This document shows, one piece after another, positions 1 through 8,294 of a DNA stretch of 25,870 nucleotides. How positions within the stretch are numbered: the stretch's first letter is position 1; every line of letters starts with the position of its first letter. Under the pieces are notes generated by a model. The model searched no databases and had not been told where the DNA came from. It worked only from the letters and a program-made list of their open reading frames with translations. The position numbers were made by a program, and so were the translations under genes. The stretch comes from Anaerolineae bacterium (GTDB taxonomy: Bacteria > Chloroflexota > Anaerolineae > J102), in the NCBI GenBank assembly GCA_026985975.1, contig JALSPL010000496.1, positions 1 through 25,870 on the forward strand, in the 5' to 3' direction.

Positions 1-521
1 TCATCCCAGTAAATGATTTTGAATCCGCCCGCGTTTTCGATAGCGTGCTTGTAGCCCCAGCCCTTGGCGATGAAAGGCGCTCGCCGCCAGCCCGTTCCCG
101 CATACAATTGGTAGTGGCGAAATTGCCTGACGCCATCCACATCGACCGCCACCCGGGCGTTGACGCCGTCATAGCCCACCGATTGCACCCGAATCTCGGG
201 CTCGGGTCGGCCCTTGCGGGCGCGAATGCTGGAAAGATAGCGAAAACGCCAACTATCAGGGGCGTTGGGCGCAATCAGATCGGCGGCTGCATTGATGCCG
301 CCCAGAGAGCGCAGATGCTCCTCGGTGCGAATTACCGTGGTCAGGTCTTTTTTCAGACGTCGGTGCACCGCATAATAGCGCCAGCCGATGACGCCGGCGA
401 AGATCAACGCCGCCGCCAGCAGTGCGGCCAGGATCTTCAGCAGCATCCGCAGCCAGCGAGACATGGGCTTTTTGGTGGACAGGATAAGAACCTGTTCTTC
501 TTCCGGAGGCAAATAACTCAT
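1..521 (-). CDS. Membrane-anchored extracytoplasmic protein, C-terminus beyond window (possible peptidase-MA-like family)
   Basis: The reading frame is open from an ATG at 519-521 to the left edge (173 codons). The N-terminus is short and acidic, followed by a single membrane segment at about residues 23-46 and then a soluble domain predicted to lie outside the membrane. That domain ends in a stretch with WRRAP and a WG motif. This layout (TM anchor, small alpha/beta domain, then a WRR-xP-xxWG linker) resembles Chloroflexota proteins that continue into a peptidase-MA-like metalloprotease, but the catalytic HExxH would lie outside the window, so this is a guess. No Shine-Dalgarno is visible; an extended -10 box ends 8 nt before the ATG, suggesting a leaderless mRNA. 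It is divergent from the ChrB-like gene. Confidence 0.7.
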   Translation of the reverse strand, partial: MSYLPPEEEQVLILSTKKPMSRWLRMLLKILAALLAAALIFAGVIGWRYYAVHRRLKKDLTTVIRTEEHLRSLGGINAAADLIAPNAPDSWRFRYLSSIRARKGRPEPEIRVQSVGYDGVNARVAVDVDGVRQFRHYQLYAGTGWRRAPFIAKGWGYKHAIENAGGFKIIYWD

Positions 522-529
522 AGCCGTCT

Positions 530-538
530 ATTTTAGCA
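530..538 (-). promoter_or_regulatory. Extended -10 promoter of the truncated gene
   Basis: On the minus strand TGC-TAAAAT lies 8 nt upstream of the ATG at 521, preceded by TTGTG. No good -35 is visible. The spacing puts transcription start at or within about 2 nt of the start codon. The same TTGTGCTARAAT string precedes the gene at 20.6-21.5 kb. Confidence 0.5.
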
Positions 539-622
539 CAAAACAGATTGGGGACGATGATGCGGGCAAAGGTCTTCAATGTCTCGCAAATGCGATGAAA
601 AATCGTCTCGCCCGCGAATGGA

Positions 623-651
623 TTGACGAAGAGGAGCGAAGGGAGTATGAT
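623..651 (+). promoter_or_regulatory. Sigma-70-type promoter for the chrB-like unit
   Basis: TTGACG at 623-628 and TATGAT at 646-651 are separated by 17 bp. This is the best classical promoter in the window. It predicts transcription from about 658, a leader of about 50 nt, and then the GGAG ribosome site at 701-704. Confidence 0.65.
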
Positions 652-710
652 GCAGAGGTCGCAGGACAACACTTTTCCGCACATTTCTTCTCTCATACAT
701 GGAGTTCATC

Positions 711-1151
711 ATGAAATGGGTAACCCGTTCGCATGTTCATGTCGATCGCGTGGCGTGTCCCTGGTTGATCACCCGCTTTGTGGATTCGGAAGCGGAATTC
801 ATCTTTGTTCCCAAAAGCCAGATCAACGAAGTGGCCGAGGAGACCGGCGCCATTCCCTTCGATGCGCCCGGCGTCGCATTGGGACACCATGACGGCAAGT
901 GCTCCTTTGAAACCATCATCGAGCATTATGGGCTGACCGACATGAAGGGGTTGATGCGGCTGGCGCAGATCGTCCATAGCGCCGATGTCAAAGCAGATCG
1001 GGACGATGATCCCATCGCCGCGGGCCTGGAAGCCATCGCCGTGGGCTACAGTTTGCGTTTTCCCGATGATTATGAAAATCTGGAGCGTCAATTCGAAGTC
1101 TATGACGCCCTATACGCCTGGTGTCGTTTGCAAGTGCAGTCGGCCAGGTAA
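711..1151 (+). CDS. ChrB C-terminal-domain protein (chromate resistance family, stand-alone domain)
   Basis: The 146-residue product matches the ChrB_C (Chrome_Resist) family in full length. It has the N-terminal signature with WVTR, VDRVACPWLI and RF-D, then a GHHDGKCSFE motif and conserved acidic and histidine residues likely to bind metal. The start at 711 is preferred to an upstream in-frame ATG at 699 because GGAG lies 6 nt before it and the family starts here. In proteobacteria ChrB is a chromate-responsive regulator fused to an N-terminal domain and paired with the transporter ChrA. Here the N-terminal domain is absent and no chrA is in view, so a role in chromate resistance is unproven. 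The TIGR01777 gene follows after 27 nt, probably co-transcribed. Confidence 0.85.
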   Translation: MKWVTRSHVHVDRVACPWLITRFVDSEAEFIFVPKSQINEVAEETGAIPFDAPGVALGHHDGKCSFETIIEHYGLTDMKGLMRLAQIVHSADVKADRDDDPIAAGLEAIAVGYSLRFPDDYENLERQFEVYDALYAWCRLQVQSAR

Positions 1152-1178
1152 ATTCGAAACGATCGCAGGAGGTGCGTT

Positions 1179-2108
1179 ATGCACATTGTCATCACCGGCG
1201 GAACCGGACTCATCGGCCGGGCGTTGATTGATTATCTGCTGCCCGCCCGCCACGACATCACCGTGCTTTCCCGCAGGCCCGAACGGGCTGCTCTGCCCGA
1301 CGACGTGACGGTAGTCGGCTGGGACGGCGTCAGCGCCGAGGGCTGGGCGCATGTGGTGGACGGGGCGGACGCAGTGATCAATCTGGCGGGCGAGAGCATC
1401 GCTGGCGCGGGGGCGCTGCCCGCCCGCTGGACGCCCGCGCGCAAGCGCCGGATTCTGGAAAGCCGCCTGAACGCCACCAACGCTGTGGCGACCGCCATTG
1501 CCCGGGCCCGCAACAAGCCGCGCATGCTGGTGCAGGGCTCGGCCGTAGGCTATTACGGCGCGCAGCGGGATGATACGCCGCTGGATGAGACCGCACCGCC
1601 CGGCCGCGACTTCCTGGCCGATGTGGTCACGCAGTGGGAGGCGGCCAGCGCAACTGTGGAAGCCATGGGCGTGCGCCGGGCCATCGCCCGCACCGGCCTG
1701 GTTCTCAGCGCTGAGGGCGGATCACTGCCTCCGATGCTGCTGCCGTTCAAGCTCTTTCTGGGCGGGCCCCTGGGCGATGGACGCCAATGGCTGCCCTGGA
1801 TTCACATCCGGGACGAGGTGCGGGCGCTGGCATTCCTGATGACCGAGCCGCGGGCGTCGGGTCCGTTCAACCTCGTCGCTCCCAACCCTGTCACCAATCG
1901 CGATTTTGCGTCCATCGCGGGCCGGGTGCTGAGACGCCCGGCATTCCTGTCCGCTCCCGCCCCCATTCTGCGGCTGGCCCTGGGCGAAATGGCCACCCTG
2001 CTGCTGGACGGACAGCGAGCCCTCCCCCGACGCCTGCTTGATCTCGGCTTCCGCTTCGATTTCCCCGAATTGGAGCCAGCGTTGAGAGACTTGCTGCTTC
2101 GTAAATAA
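1179..2108 (+). CDS. TIGR01777-family epimerase / SDR oxidoreductase (YfcH-like)
   Basis: The 309-residue protein has the Rossmann dinucleotide-binding signature GGTGLIG at residues 7-13, NLAGESI at 68-74, the GYYG active-site region near 123-127, and a C-terminal DUF1731-like segment. Length and motif order fit the YfcH/TIGR01777 family of NAD(P)-dependent nucleoside-sugar-epimerase-like enzymes, whose substrate is generally unknown. AGGAGGT lies 6 nt upstream of the ATG, an unusually good ribosome site for this window. It is the second gene of the chrB-like unit. The last 16 nt, including the stop codon, reappear twice downstream as part of a repeat series. Confidence 0.9.
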   Translation: MHIVITGGTGLIGRALIDYLLPARHDITVLSRRPERAALPDDVTVVGWDGVSAEGWAHVVDGADAVINLAGESIAGAGALPARWTPARKRRILESRLNATNAVATAIARARNKPRMLVQGSAVGYYGAQRDDTPLDETAPPGRDFLADVVTQWEAASATVEAMGVRRAIARTGLVLSAEGGSLPPMLLPFKLFLGGPLGDGRQWLPWIHIRDEVRALAFLMTEPRASGPFNLVAPNPVTNRDFASIAGRVLRRPAFLSAPAPILRLALGEMATLLLDGQRALPRRLLDLGFRFDFPELEPALRDLLLRK

Positions 2109-2120
2109 AGTTATGTTTAC

Positions 2121-2205
2121 GTCATTCCGAAGGAGCGCAGCGACTGAGGAATCTCCCCGTCTGCAAACGCGAGATTCTTCGCTCCCGTTGGTCACTCAGA
2201 ATGAC
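2121..2205. repeat. 85-bp imperfect palindrome (GTCATTC...GAATGAC)
   Basis: The ends GTCATTC and GAATGAC are perfect inverted copies, and inner GAATCTC/GAGATTC segments also pair, giving two ~35-nt imperfect arms. It resembles the common bacterial intergenic palindromes with a CATTCcGA...AGGAATCT pattern. It starts 12 bp after the stop of the TIGR01777 gene and is the first of three different hairpin elements in this gap. It could act as an mRNA 3' hairpin, but no T-tract follows. Confidence 0.6.
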
Positions 2206-2214
2206 ACAGACGTT

Positions 2215-2266
2215 TTTTCATTCTTATTGGCGTGCAGCCGCTCATGGCGCCTGCTTCGTAAATAAA
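2215..2266 (+). repeat. ~52-bp direct repeat, copy 1
   Basis: This matches 2414-2466 with only a few differences and one gap; both contain TTATTGGCGTGCA and GCTCATGGCGCCTGCTTCG. The final CTGCTTCGTAAATAAA is identical to the last coding bases plus stop of the TIGR01777 gene (2094-2109). Confidence 0.75.
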
Positions 2267-2323
2267 CGTTGGCGTCGTTTGCAGAGGCGCTCTCGAAACA
2301 AACGTTGGCCGAGCGCTCAACCA

Positions 2324-2382
2324 CGTAATGCGTAAAACGTAAGACGTGATGACCTTACGCATTACGCATTACGTTTTACGGG
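2324..2382. repeat. Heptad inverted-array element (four heptamers, 3-nt spacer, four inverted heptamers)
   Basis: The left arm is four consecutive 7-mers of the CGTAATG type (2324-2351). The right arm is four 7-mers of the TTACGCA type (2355-2382), the complement of the left arm. The result is a 59-bp hairpin with phased 7-nt units. It sits between direct-repeat copies 1 and 2. Confidence 0.75.
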
Positions 2383-2413
2383 CTTGGCTGCCCTCGCCAG
2401 ATTGGCTTGCACA

Positions 2414-2466
2414 TTTTCATTCCTTATTGGCGTGCAAATGCTCATGGCGCCTGCTTCGTAAATAGA
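2414..2466 (+). repeat. ~52-bp direct repeat, copy 2
   Basis: This is the second copy of the 2215-2266 repeat, exactly 200 bp on in its right half. A decayed third copy is visible at 2567-2618, sharing GCTCATG, CTG-TTC and AAATAAG. Each copy adjoins a different hairpin element. Confidence 0.75.
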
Positions 2467-2562
2467 ACGCAGATGGCGCAGAAAAAGCCGATCTACGCAG
2501 ATCAAAAAAATAAAATCTGGATGATCTGCGAGAATCTGCGTAGATCAGCGACATCTGCGTTC
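2465..2562. repeat. Decamer inverted-array element with 11-bp perfect ends
   Basis: GAACGCAGATG at 2465-2475 is the exact complement of 2552-2562. A second perfect inverted pair of 13 bp lies inside (2490-2502 with 2534-2546, GATCTACGCAGAT). The right arm is built of about 10-nt units around ATCTGCG. A short related fragment with a CGCAGAT/ATCTGCG pair lies at 20371-20399. Confidence 0.7.
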
Positions 2563-2688
2563 CCTCTTTTCGTCGTTATGTGGTGAGCAATTGCTCATGC
2601 GTCTGTTTCAGAAATAAGCAGATTTGTTGTAAAATGTTTCCATAACAATTCCCCCGCCCATCCCCCGCGTTACATTCCCCCAAATTCT

Positions 2689-5600
2689 ATGAGAAAGCGA
2701 TTTCCCCCGATCGCGTTGCTGCTGGCGCTGCTGTTCGCGTTTGCAATTGTTCTGACAACGTCGGCCAGCGCCCCCGGCCCGGCCTGGCGCACCTTTGGTC
2801 CGCTGGACGGCATTGAAGCCAACTGGATATTCGACATCGCTCAGACGCCCGACCGCGCGCTGTGGTTCGCCACGGACAACGGCGTGTTTCGTTTCGATGG
2901 CGCCTGGGAGCAGAAAAACGCGGGGCTGCCTGCGGAAATGGCTCTGAGCCTATTGACCGACCGCGATGGCGCGCTCTGGGTCGGGACCGCCCATGGCCTG
3001 GCCCGGTGGGGAGCCGACGGTTGGGCGTTGCAGGGGAAGGGCACGGAACTGGAAAACGAACGCATCAACGCCCTGCTGGTCATGCCCGATGATGCGATTC
3101 TGGCCGGAGGCGAGACGGGCGTCTTCATCTGGTCTCAAGCGCATGATTGGCAACGTCTGGCGGGACTGCCCCTGTCCGGCGCCGATCATCTGGCGCTGGA
3201 CGCCCGCCAAAATCTGTGGATGGCCCAGGGAGAGCAACTTTTCCGGCATGATGACGCTGGCTGGATAAAAATCCCGCTGACGGAGGAGGACGCCGCCGGT
3301 TTCAGCATCACGGCGCTGGCTGCGGACGCCTCAGGCGGGATGTGGGCGGCCACAGAATCCCGCGGCATCGCCCATCTGCTGGATGACGAAATCGTGTGGG
3401 AGACCACCGTCGGCGGATTGCCCACCGATCGCGTTCTGTCCCTGACATGGACATCTGACGGGGATTTGTGGGCGGGAACCAACGGCGGCGGCGTCGGGCG
3501 GCTGGGCCCCAAGGGCTGGCAAACGCTGACCATGAGCGACGGGCTGGCCGCCGATTTCATCAGCGCCATGTTCGAAGACGCTGACGGCGTGCTCTGGTTC
3601 GGCACAGCCGCGGGCGTCTCCCGCTACGCGGCCAGCATCTGGCGCACCTGGCCCGACGCCGCCCGGGCCCCTCAGGGACAGATCACGGCGCTGGCCGCCG
3701 CGCCTGACGACACGCTGTGGGCGAGCGCAGTCAATGACGGCCTTTACCAATTGCAGCATGACGTCTGGCGGCGGATGACGCTAAAGGCCCGGGGGCGGCC
3801 GCTCTCGTTGCGCTTTATCCAAACTCTGTTTGTGGATGACGCGGGCGATCTCTGGATTGGAACCCAGGACAGCGGCGTCATTCAGTTTGACGGTCAGCGC
3901 ACAAAAATGTTCACCGTCTCCGATGGGCTGGCCGGAAATTTTGTGACGGCCATCGCCCGCACCAGCGATGGGGCCATGTGGTTTGGCACGGCCTCATCGG
4001 GGCTGAGCCGATGGACGGGTGACGCCTGGCGCACTTTCACCCGTCACGATGGACTGATCTCCGATGAAATCACGGCATTGCTGGCGGACGCAGACGGGAG
4101 CCTGTGGGTGGGAACCAAAACGGGCCTGGCGCACTATGACGGCGACGCCTGGCGGTCCTTCAGCGCCGATAACGGGCCGGGAGCGCAGGAAATCACGGCG
4201 CTGGCGCAGGATGAAACGGGCGCGGTGTGGGTTGGCGTCTGGGGAGGAGGCGTGAGCCGCTGGCAAGACGGAGTCTGGCGCAAGTTCGACGCCCGCACGG
4301 GGCTGCTGGCTCCCGGCGTCGAGGCGTTGTTGGCCACGCCGGGCAGGCTGTGGATCGGTGACGTCAGCGGTCTCAGCGTGTATGACGGGCGCTCATGGCA
4401 ACACTTCAGCCACGCCTCTGGCTACAGCGTGGGACGGGTGTATGCGCTGGCCGCAGGGAAATCGGACAGAGAGACGATCTACCTGGGCGGCGATGCGGGC
4501 GTCATCCGCTACGCGCCGGATCATACGCCCCCCACATTGCAGACGCTGGCGGTCAACGGTCAGAGCCCCGTGCAGGGAGAAGTGACCGCGCTGACAGATT
4601 CCGAGGTGCGCATCGTGCTCCAGGGCAAAGATACGCTCAGTTCCCCCGATGAACTGCTCTATCTTTATCAGTTGCAAGGCGTGGATGACCACTGGCGGCA
4701 AAATCGAACGGCCTCGGTGACGTATCCCTCGCTGGCGCGGGGCGATTATGTATTCCAGGCGCTGGTGCGAGACGCCAACATGAATTATTCGCAGCCGCTC
4801 ACCGTCACGCTGCGTGTGCGCCGCTCCAACGCATTCATCTGGGTGCCGGGCCTGGGGCATGTGCGCCCCGAGTTCGCACTCATCGGCGTCATTTTTCTGA
4901 CCTTATTCGCAGCGGTGGTGGGATACGCCTCGTGGAGCACGGCGGTGCGCTGGCACATGCGCCAACAGGCGGTGGAGCGGCGCTTCAACCCCTACATCGC
5001 CGGCAGCCCTATCCGCTCCAGCGACATGTTTTACGGGCGCAATGAGTTGCTGCAAAACGCCGAGGCGGGCCTGGCCCATAACAGTCTGATGATCTACGGC
5101 GAACGGCGCATCGGCAAAACCTCGCTACTCTATCAAATGCTGGAAGATCTGCGTCAGTTGCAGGATGACAAGTTCAAGTTTTTCCCGGTCTTTGTGGATT
5201 TGGAAGGCACGCTGGAACCTGTTTTCTTCCATCATCTCATGGAGGGCTTGCTGGACGCCCTGCATGATGATCTGGCTGATTTTCCCGCCGCAGAAAAACT
5301 GCAATACCATCGGGTGGCAGATGATGTGACGTACACCGACCGGCACATGCGCCGAGATCTGCGTCAGATCGTCGCTTATCTCAAAAAGCGTCACGCCCGC
5401 ATCCCGCGCATCGTCTTTCTGCTGGATGAGGCTGATATTCTCAGCACGTACAGTAGCCTCACCCAGCAGCAGCTCCGGCGCATTTTGCAAGACACTTTCG
5501 CCCGCAATGTGGGCGTCGTCATCGCCGGCGTGCATATCAGCAAGGCCTGGGATCGGGTGGAATCGCCCTGGTACAACATGTTCGTCGAGGTGGTGGTGCC

Positions 5601-5835
5601 GCCTTTCAATCGCTACGAGTCGGAATTGCTCATGCGAGAGCCGGTGTATGGCTTTTATGAATGGCAGGAGGAGGCGGTGCGTTTTGTGTGGGAGCGCAGT
5701 GGCGGACGTCCGCATCGCATTCAGCAGATCGCCCGCGAAGCGGTGAATCTCATGCTGGACGAACATCGACGGCGCATCACGTTGGCGGATGTGCGCCGGG
5801 CCTACGAGCGCATCGTGTTCGCCGAGAAGCATTAG
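2689..5835 (+). CDS. Periplasmic two-component-regulator propeller sensor fused to a cytoplasmic AAA/STAND-like ATPase
   Basis: The 1048-residue protein has a signal or anchor sequence at residues 8-28. About a dozen propeller blades follow at 35-610, each with LW-x-GT or MWFGT and a following DG-W motif (Reg_prop repeats). A Y_Y_Y-type beta-sandwich occupies about 640-712 and a single transmembrane helix 729-751. The cytoplasmic C-terminus is a P-loop ATPase: Walker A GERRIGKTSL at 804-813, Walker B RIVFLLDEAD at 907-916, and a C-terminal helical part to 1048. In the usual hybrid two-component systems the same propeller and Y_Y_Y module precedes a histidine kinase; here no kinase H-box is present. 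The ligand is unknown. TAAAAT at 2630-2635 could be the -10. The start lacks a clear ribosome site. Confidence 0.88.
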   Translation: MRKRFPPIALLLALLFAFAIVLTTSASAPGPAWRTFGPLDGIEANWIFDIAQTPDRALWFATDNGVFRFDGAWEQKNAGLPAEMALSLLTDRDGALWVGTAHGLARWGADGWALQGKGTELENERINALLVMPDDAILAGGETGVFIWSQAHDWQRLAGLPLSGADHLALDARQNLWMAQGEQLFRHDDAGWIKIPLTEEDAAGFSITALAADASGGMWAATESRGIAHLLDDEIVWETTVGGLPTDRVLSLTWTSDGDLWAGTNGGGVGRLGPKGWQTLTMSDGLAADFISAMFEDADGVLWFGTAAGVSRYAASIWRTWPDAARAPQGQITALAAAPDDTLWASAVNDGLYQLQHDVWRRMTLKARGRPLSLRFIQTLFVDDAGDLWIGTQDSGVIQFDGQRTKMFTVSDGLAGNFVTAIARTSDGAMWFGTASSGLSRWTGDAWRTFTRHDGLISDEITALLADADGSLWVGTKTGLAHYDGDAWRSFSADNGPGAQEITALAQDETGAVWVGVWGGGVSRWQDGVWRKFDARTGLLAPGVEALLATPGRLWIGDVSGLSVYDGRSWQHFSHASGYSVGRVYALAAGKSDRETIYLGGDAGVIRYAPDHTPPTLQTLAVNGQSPVQGEVTALTDSEVRIVLQGKDTLSSPDELLYLYQLQGVDDHWRQNRTASVTYPSLARGDYVFQALVRDANMNYSQPLTVTLRVRRSNAFIWVPGLGHVRPEFALIGVIFLTLFAAVVGYASWSTAVRWHMRQQAVERRFNPYIAGSPIRSSDMFYGRNELLQNAEAGLAHNSLMIYGERRIGKTSLLYQMLEDLRQLQDDKFKFFPVFVDLEGTLEPVFFHHLMEGLLDALHDDLADFPAAEKLQYHRVADDVTYTDRHMRRDLRQIVAYLKKRHARIPRIVFLLDEADILSTYSSLTQQQLRRILQDTFARNVGVVIAGVHISKAWDRVESPWYNMFVEVVVPPFNRYESELLMREPVYGFYEWQEEAVRFVWERSGGRPHRIQQIAREAVNLMLDEHRRRITLADVRRAYERIVFAEKH

Positions 5836-6039
5836 GGAGCGTCTTGTTTCGCCAGGCGGCGTCCTGTCGCCAACGTCCCCCGAAGGTGGCTTGCAAGCTG
5901 CTTCCGGTGGCGTTCGGGCCTGCCGAACACAGTTGACTGATTACCGAACGCTGCGCTTGCGACCTCGGCGGAGGCGAATGAGCCTTCCCAACTCATACTC
6001 GATGCGCCCCTGTCGTTTTTCGCAGATACATCGACAAAA

Positions 6040-6048
6040 TGGTAGAAT
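6040..6048 (+). promoter_or_regulatory. Extended -10 promoter of the CPBP gene
   Basis: TGG-TAGAAT matches an extended -10 box and would start transcription near 6055. This argues against the in-frame ATG at 6039, which lies inside the promoter. The 203 bp before it (5836-6038) show no gene. Confidence 0.45.
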
Positions 6049-6071
6049 GGGAAACACGTCACCCGCGTAGC

Positions 6072-6761
6072 ATGGTCGCACGACACATCTTTATGTCACC
6101 TTACTTTCTTGTTGGACTCTTCGCCGTTCTGATTTTCATCGGCCTTGCCACCTGGCGCACCAATCAAATCCTCAAAGTGTGGGAGCCGGAAGAAAACCTG
6201 TTGATCTCCCCGCCTGAAAATCTGGCCCGCCTGGCCATCATTGCGCTGGCGGTGGGACTGGGATTTCTCAGCGGCGAGAGCTTCCGCGCGCTGGGCTGGC
6301 TGCCCCGCCATCCCCTGGGCGACATTGTCATCGGCATTGCCGCGGGCGTGTTGCTGCCCCTGCTGCTCTACTACCCCTCCAAATGGGTGGAGACCCATCA
6401 TCCCGAGTGGTATTCCGATGTAGTGGTGCGCAGTATTCGCCCCCGTAGTCGCAGCGAATGGCCCTGGGTGATCCTGGCGTTATTCCCCATCGCCCTGATG
6501 GAAGAGCTGCTGTTTCGCTCCCTGTTGCTGGGCGCATTCGCCCCGCACGTCAATATCCTTTATTTCGTCATCGGCGTATCGGTGATTTTCGGGTTGTTGC
6601 ACATGCCCCAGGGAGAATGGGGCGTCATCGGCGTGATATTCGTCAGCCTCATCCTCAGCGTCCTCTTCCTGTGGCGAGAAAGCCTGTTGGTGGTGGTCAT
6701 CGCCCACTGGCTGATGAACGTGATGCAGTTACTGCTAGACGCTCTCCCTCTTACCAGGTGA
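6072..6761 (+). CDS. CPBP-family intramembrane metalloprotease
   Basis: This polytopic membrane protein of 229 residues carries the three CPBP (Abi/Rce1-like) signatures in order: EELLFR at 144-149, FGLLH at 173-177 and HWLMN at 212-216. These supply the glutamates and histidines of the intramembrane active site. Helices are visible near residues 9-26, 53-67, 84-100, 133-147, 161-177 and 184-211. In bacteria such proteases process prenylated or small secreted peptides or serve in self-immunity; the substrate here is unknown. Start choice: an ATG at 6039 in the same frame lies within the extended -10 box, so 6072 is used; 6093 is also possible. No ribosome site is seen before any of them. Confidence 0.85.
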   Translation: MVARHIFMSPYFLVGLFAVLIFIGLATWRTNQILKVWEPEENLLISPPENLARLAIIALAVGLGFLSGESFRALGWLPRHPLGDIVIGIAAGVLLPLLLYYPSKWVETHHPEWYSDVVVRSIRPRSRSEWPWVILALFPIALMEELLFRSLLLGAFAPHVNILYFVIGVSVIFGLLHMPQGEWGVIGVIFVSLILSVLFLWRESLLVVVIAHWLMNVMQLLLDALPLTR

Positions 6762-6828
6762 TCGTATATTGCCCCAGCAAAAACAACCGCTTGAGATACG
6801 CCATTAATTGTAAAATTGGAGATAAATT

Positions 6829-8286
6829 ATGTTTGACAATATCGCAAAATCGCTGTCTGTTTTCACCATATTCATCGCGTTGTCCTTTCTGACGGGTTCG
6901 ACTGTTTCTCGGGCGTCAGGAACAGCAGATGATCCGTTGTCGGAAACACCGTTCGGCGTATACATGTTCAAATCAAACAATCATATCGCCGGTGGCGAAA
7001 ATTTGAGTCATATTGGCGTCCAATGGGGCAGCATTTTTCTGCGCTGGGATGAGATAGAGACAAGTCCGGGCGTATACAACTGGACGCAGACAGATCATAT
7101 CCTGGCCGATAGCAGCCGCCTGGGATTCAACACAATCGTCACAATTATCGGCAACCCGGATTGGGCCGCCGAAACCCATTGCGGTCCGATTTACGAAGAG
7201 CATTTGCCCGACTTCGCCCGGTTCCTGACCGCCGTTACGCAACGCTATAGCGTCCCTCCCTACAACATTCGATATTGGGCGTTGTACAATGAACCCGATA
7301 ACGCCAACGCCGCTCCTCAGTACGCAGACTGGCTGGGAGGATGCTGGGGAGCCCATCACCCCAACGCCCTCTCCGATGCCGGGGGTGCGGCTTACGCTCA
7401 CATGTTAAGCTATGCTTATCCTGCAATTAAAGCGGGAAACCCCCAGGCCCAGGTGCTTTTAGGCGGATTGGCGTATGATTATTTTGCGACAATCGATAGA
7501 GATGGTTTTTTTGATCCATCTTTCCTCGACGATTTACTGATTGCAGGCGGTGGACAGTATTTTGATATAATCAATTTTCATTATTTCCCGTGGTTCAGTT
7601 GGCGCTGGAAGGATGATTCCAACGGAATCGATATTTATAACCGCAGCATTGTTTTCAAGTCCCGTTATATTCGCAATGAGGTTAAGCGTTACATTGGCGA
7701 AACCAAACCCATTATTTGCACAGAAACAGGAATAGGTTCAGCCGATCGCGAAGGAAACGATGTATCAGAACTCCAGGCGAATTATGTAATCAAGGCAATG
7801 GTTCGGGGGATGTATGCAGGCCTTCGGGCCAACATATGGTTTGAAGGCGTAGATGAAACATGGATACCAGGCGGTGCATTAATGAGGAGTATGGGGCTAT
7901 TGACTGCTGATGGGGCGCCGAAGCCCAGCTACTACGCTTATCAAACGCTTGTTCACGAATTATCCGGCGCCCGATTCATACATGTGCGAGATGATCTTGA
8001 CGCTGGCTATGAAGGCTATGTTTTTGAGACAAGCGGCTGGCAGAAAACAGTTCTTTGGCGTTCCGAAGCCGGCGAAAGCACAGTTTCTTTTCCTGTTCCT
8101 TCGCCCAGAGGTTTTGTGCACATCGTGGCGCCAGACGGAACCCGGATGAACGTTTTTGACGGCTCTGCCGCTGATATCGATGGCCAGGAGAATGGTTTCG
8201 TAAAAGTGGAAGTTTCAGAAACCCCTCGTTTCTATGATGTGTACAGGCAAGTTTATACTGTACATTATCCCATACAATTCTATTGA
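6829..8286 (+). CDS. Secreted clan GH-A glycoside hydrolase, GH39-like
   Basis: The 485-residue product has a signal peptide (residues 1-30, ending near SRASG) and a TIM-barrel with GH39/GH5-like hallmarks: FLRWDEIE-tSPGVYNW at 70-85, the acid/base NEP at 154-156 (Glu155), HYFPW at 251-255, and the nucleophile segment CTETG around Glu299. A small beta-sandwich C-terminus (about 385-485) follows. It probably acts on an exported or environmental polysaccharide; specificity cannot be read. TAAAAT at 6811-6816 and GGAG at 6818-6821 precede the ATG closely. The gene is visibly richer in A/T and uses more A/T-ending codons than its neighbours. It converges on the DUF2723 gene with 8 bp between stops. 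Confidence 0.82.
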   Translation: MFDNIAKSLSVFTIFIALSFLTGSTVSRASGTADDPLSETPFGVYMFKSNNHIAGGENLSHIGVQWGSIFLRWDEIETSPGVYNWTQTDHILADSSRLGFNTIVTIIGNPDWAAETHCGPIYEEHLPDFARFLTAVTQRYSVPPYNIRYWALYNEPDNANAAPQYADWLGGCWGAHHPNALSDAGGAAYAHMLSYAYPAIKAGNPQAQVLLGGLAYDYFATIDRDGFFDPSFLDDLLIAGGGQYFDIINFHYFPWFSWRWKDDSNGIDIYNRSIVFKSRYIRNEVKRYIGETKPIICTETGIGSADREGNDVSELQANYVIKAMVRGMYAGLRANIWFEGVDETWIPGGALMRSMGLLTADGAPKPSYYAYQTLVHELSGARFIHVRDDLDAGYEGYVFETSGWQKTVLWRSEAGESTVSFPVPSPRGFVHIVAPDGTRMNVFDGSAADIDGQENGFVKVEVSETPRFYDVYRQVYTVHYPIQFY

Positions 8287-8294
8287 CGGCGCTG

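Noticed and set aside
5125..5832. Minus-strand frame of 235 codons
   Set aside because: It is antisense to the ATPase domain with its Walker motifs.
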